NCBI GenBank assembly: GCA_028687395.1
Contig: JAQUAE010000137.1
Location: 1 to 5,844, forward strand
Length of the DNA: 5,844 bases
Direction: 5' to 3'
Source of the DNA: Anaerolineales bacterium
Lineage (GTDB): Bacteria > Chloroflexota > Anaerolineae > Anaerolineales > UBA4823
Part shown: piece by piece, positions 5,112 to 5,844 of the stretch
Numbering within the stretch: the stretch's first letter is position 1
Layout: each line of letters starts with the position of its first letter
Translations under genes and position numbers: made by a program
The notes under the pieces: model-generated
Seen by the model: only the letters and a program-made list of their open reading frames with translations
Told to the model about the DNA's origin: nothing
The model's database searches: none

Positions 5112-5844
5112 ATGAATCCGATGTGCTCGCCCTGTTCACATTGCAGTCATCTGAATGTGCCCGGCGCCTCGCACTGTATAGCGTGCGGTGCTCGCCTGCA
5201 GGCGGGTGGAAACGCCCACCCGGTCGCCGCGGCGATCGTCGACCCCTCCGCTAACGGCTTGGTTTTCCCATCCATCGCAAACCCGGCGCAGCCCAACCCC
5301 GACTCGGACCCGGCGCCCAATAGCCAGCGGCGGCGCATCACCGTGCTCTTTACCGACCTCTCCGGCTACAGCGAAGCTTCCAGCCAGCTCGAGGACGAAG
5401 ACGTCTACGAGCTGATCCAGCAGTACGTGCGCCTGCTGGTGAAGGAGGTGCACAAGTATGAGGGTACGGTCAGCAAGCTGACCGGCGATGGGCTGATGGC
5501 CCTCTTTGGCGCGCCGGTCGCCCACGAGAACGACGCCGAACGCGCCCTACGCGCCGCTCTGGACATGCAGAAGAACATCTATCAGTGGAGCAAGCAGGTC
5601 AAGGACCACCTGGGCGTGCTGCTCAACATGCGCATCGGGGTACATACCGGTCTGGTCATCGTCGGCGAGATCGGCTCGCAAGTCCCGATGGATTACACCG
5701 CCATCGGTGATACGGTCAACCTGGCTCACCGCCTGGAGGAAGCCGCGCCGCCCGGGGCAATCCTGACCAGCGCAGAGGTGTTCCAGGAGACCAGGGGGGT
5801 GTTCGATTTCGAAGCCATGCCCGACATTCGCTTGAGGGGCTCGC
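5112..5844 (+). CDS. Zinc-ribbon class III adenylate/guanylate cyclase (5' part, cut off by window edge)
   Basis: The frame is open from ATG 5112 to the window edge (244 codons). Residues 8-25 form a zinc ribbon with CSHC (8-11) and CIAC (22-25), followed by CGARL-type residues. A Pro/Asn/Ala-rich linker (about 30-72) leads to a class III cyclase catalytic domain from residue 75. The metal aspartates are visible in LFTDLSGYS (D82) and LTGDGLMALFGAP (D126). The segment DYTAIGDTVNLAHRL (194-208) holds T196, N203 and R207. K122 with T196 fits the Lys/Thr substrate pair of class IIIb adenylyl cyclases, so cAMP is the likely product and bicarbonate sensing is possible. Related proteins often continue into an AAA/NB-ARC-like ATPase and TPR repeats, which would lie outside this window. 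The start is uncertain: GAGGA (5093-5097) is 14 bases from ATG 5112, ATG 5121 is an alternative, and an in-frame GTG at 5079 lacks a ribosome binding site. The gene is divergent from rplU. Confidence 0.92.
   Translation, partial: MNPMCSPCSHCSHLNVPGASHCIACGARLQAGGNAHPVAAAIVDPSANGLVFPSIANPAQPNPDSDPAPNSQRRRITVLFTDLSGYSEASSQLEDEDVYELIQQYVRLLVKEVHKYEGTVSKLTGDGLMALFGAPVAHENDAERALRAALDMQKNIYQWSKQVKDHLGVLLNMRIGVHTGLVIVGEIGSQVPMDYTAIGDTVNLAHRLEEAAPPGAILTSAEVFQETRGVFDFEAMPDIRLRGS

Overview
The window is a compact, GC-rich bacterial chromosome segment with ordinary housekeeping gene content. The mix of genes suggests a member of the Chloroflexota, probably an Anaerolineae-like lineage. The pointers are a zinc-ribbon class III nucleotide cyclase, an F420/deazaflavin-type oxidoreductase domain, a CCA-adding enzyme with an N-terminal DUF5678-like extension, and an unusually extended ribosomal protein L31. 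This assignment is inference from domain content; no phylogenetic marker was compared.

Layout. Bases 1-2642 hold a tightly packed minus-strand operon read from right to left: thymidine kinase (tdk), hypoxanthine phosphoribosyltransferase (hpt) and a CCA-adding tRNA nucleotidyltransferase that runs off the left edge. Gaps between these genes are 2 and 5 bases. A divergent promoter region at about 2643-2808 separates this operon from a plus-strand gene (2809-3702). That gene encodes a Nudix hydrolase joined in frame to a deazaflavin-dependent nitroreductase-family domain. It converges on a second minus-strand operon, rplU-rpmA-rpmE (L21, L27, L31; 4918 down to 3812), and a single two-way intrinsic terminator (3755-3796) lies between them. 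The L31 protein is about twice the normal length and ends in a domain resembling the C-terminal domain of the RNA polymerase alpha subunit. A near-perfect housekeeping promoter (TTGACA, 18-base spacer, TATAAT) drives this operon through a leader of about 130 bases that contains a strong hairpin. To the right, divergently transcribed, is the 5' part of a zinc-ribbon adenylate/guanylate cyclase gene that leaves the window at 5844.

Function. The left operon combines nucleotide salvage (thymidine and hypoxanthine/guanine) with tRNA 3'-end maturation. The right operon supplies three large-subunit ribosomal proteins. The cyclase is a separate signalling gene. There is no tRNA or rRNA gene, CRISPR array, insertion sequence or phage gene, and no stretch of more than 300 bases lacks a gene. 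The most notable items are two domain fusions: L31 with an alpha-CTD-like domain, and Nudix with a deazaflavin-dependent oxidoreductase.
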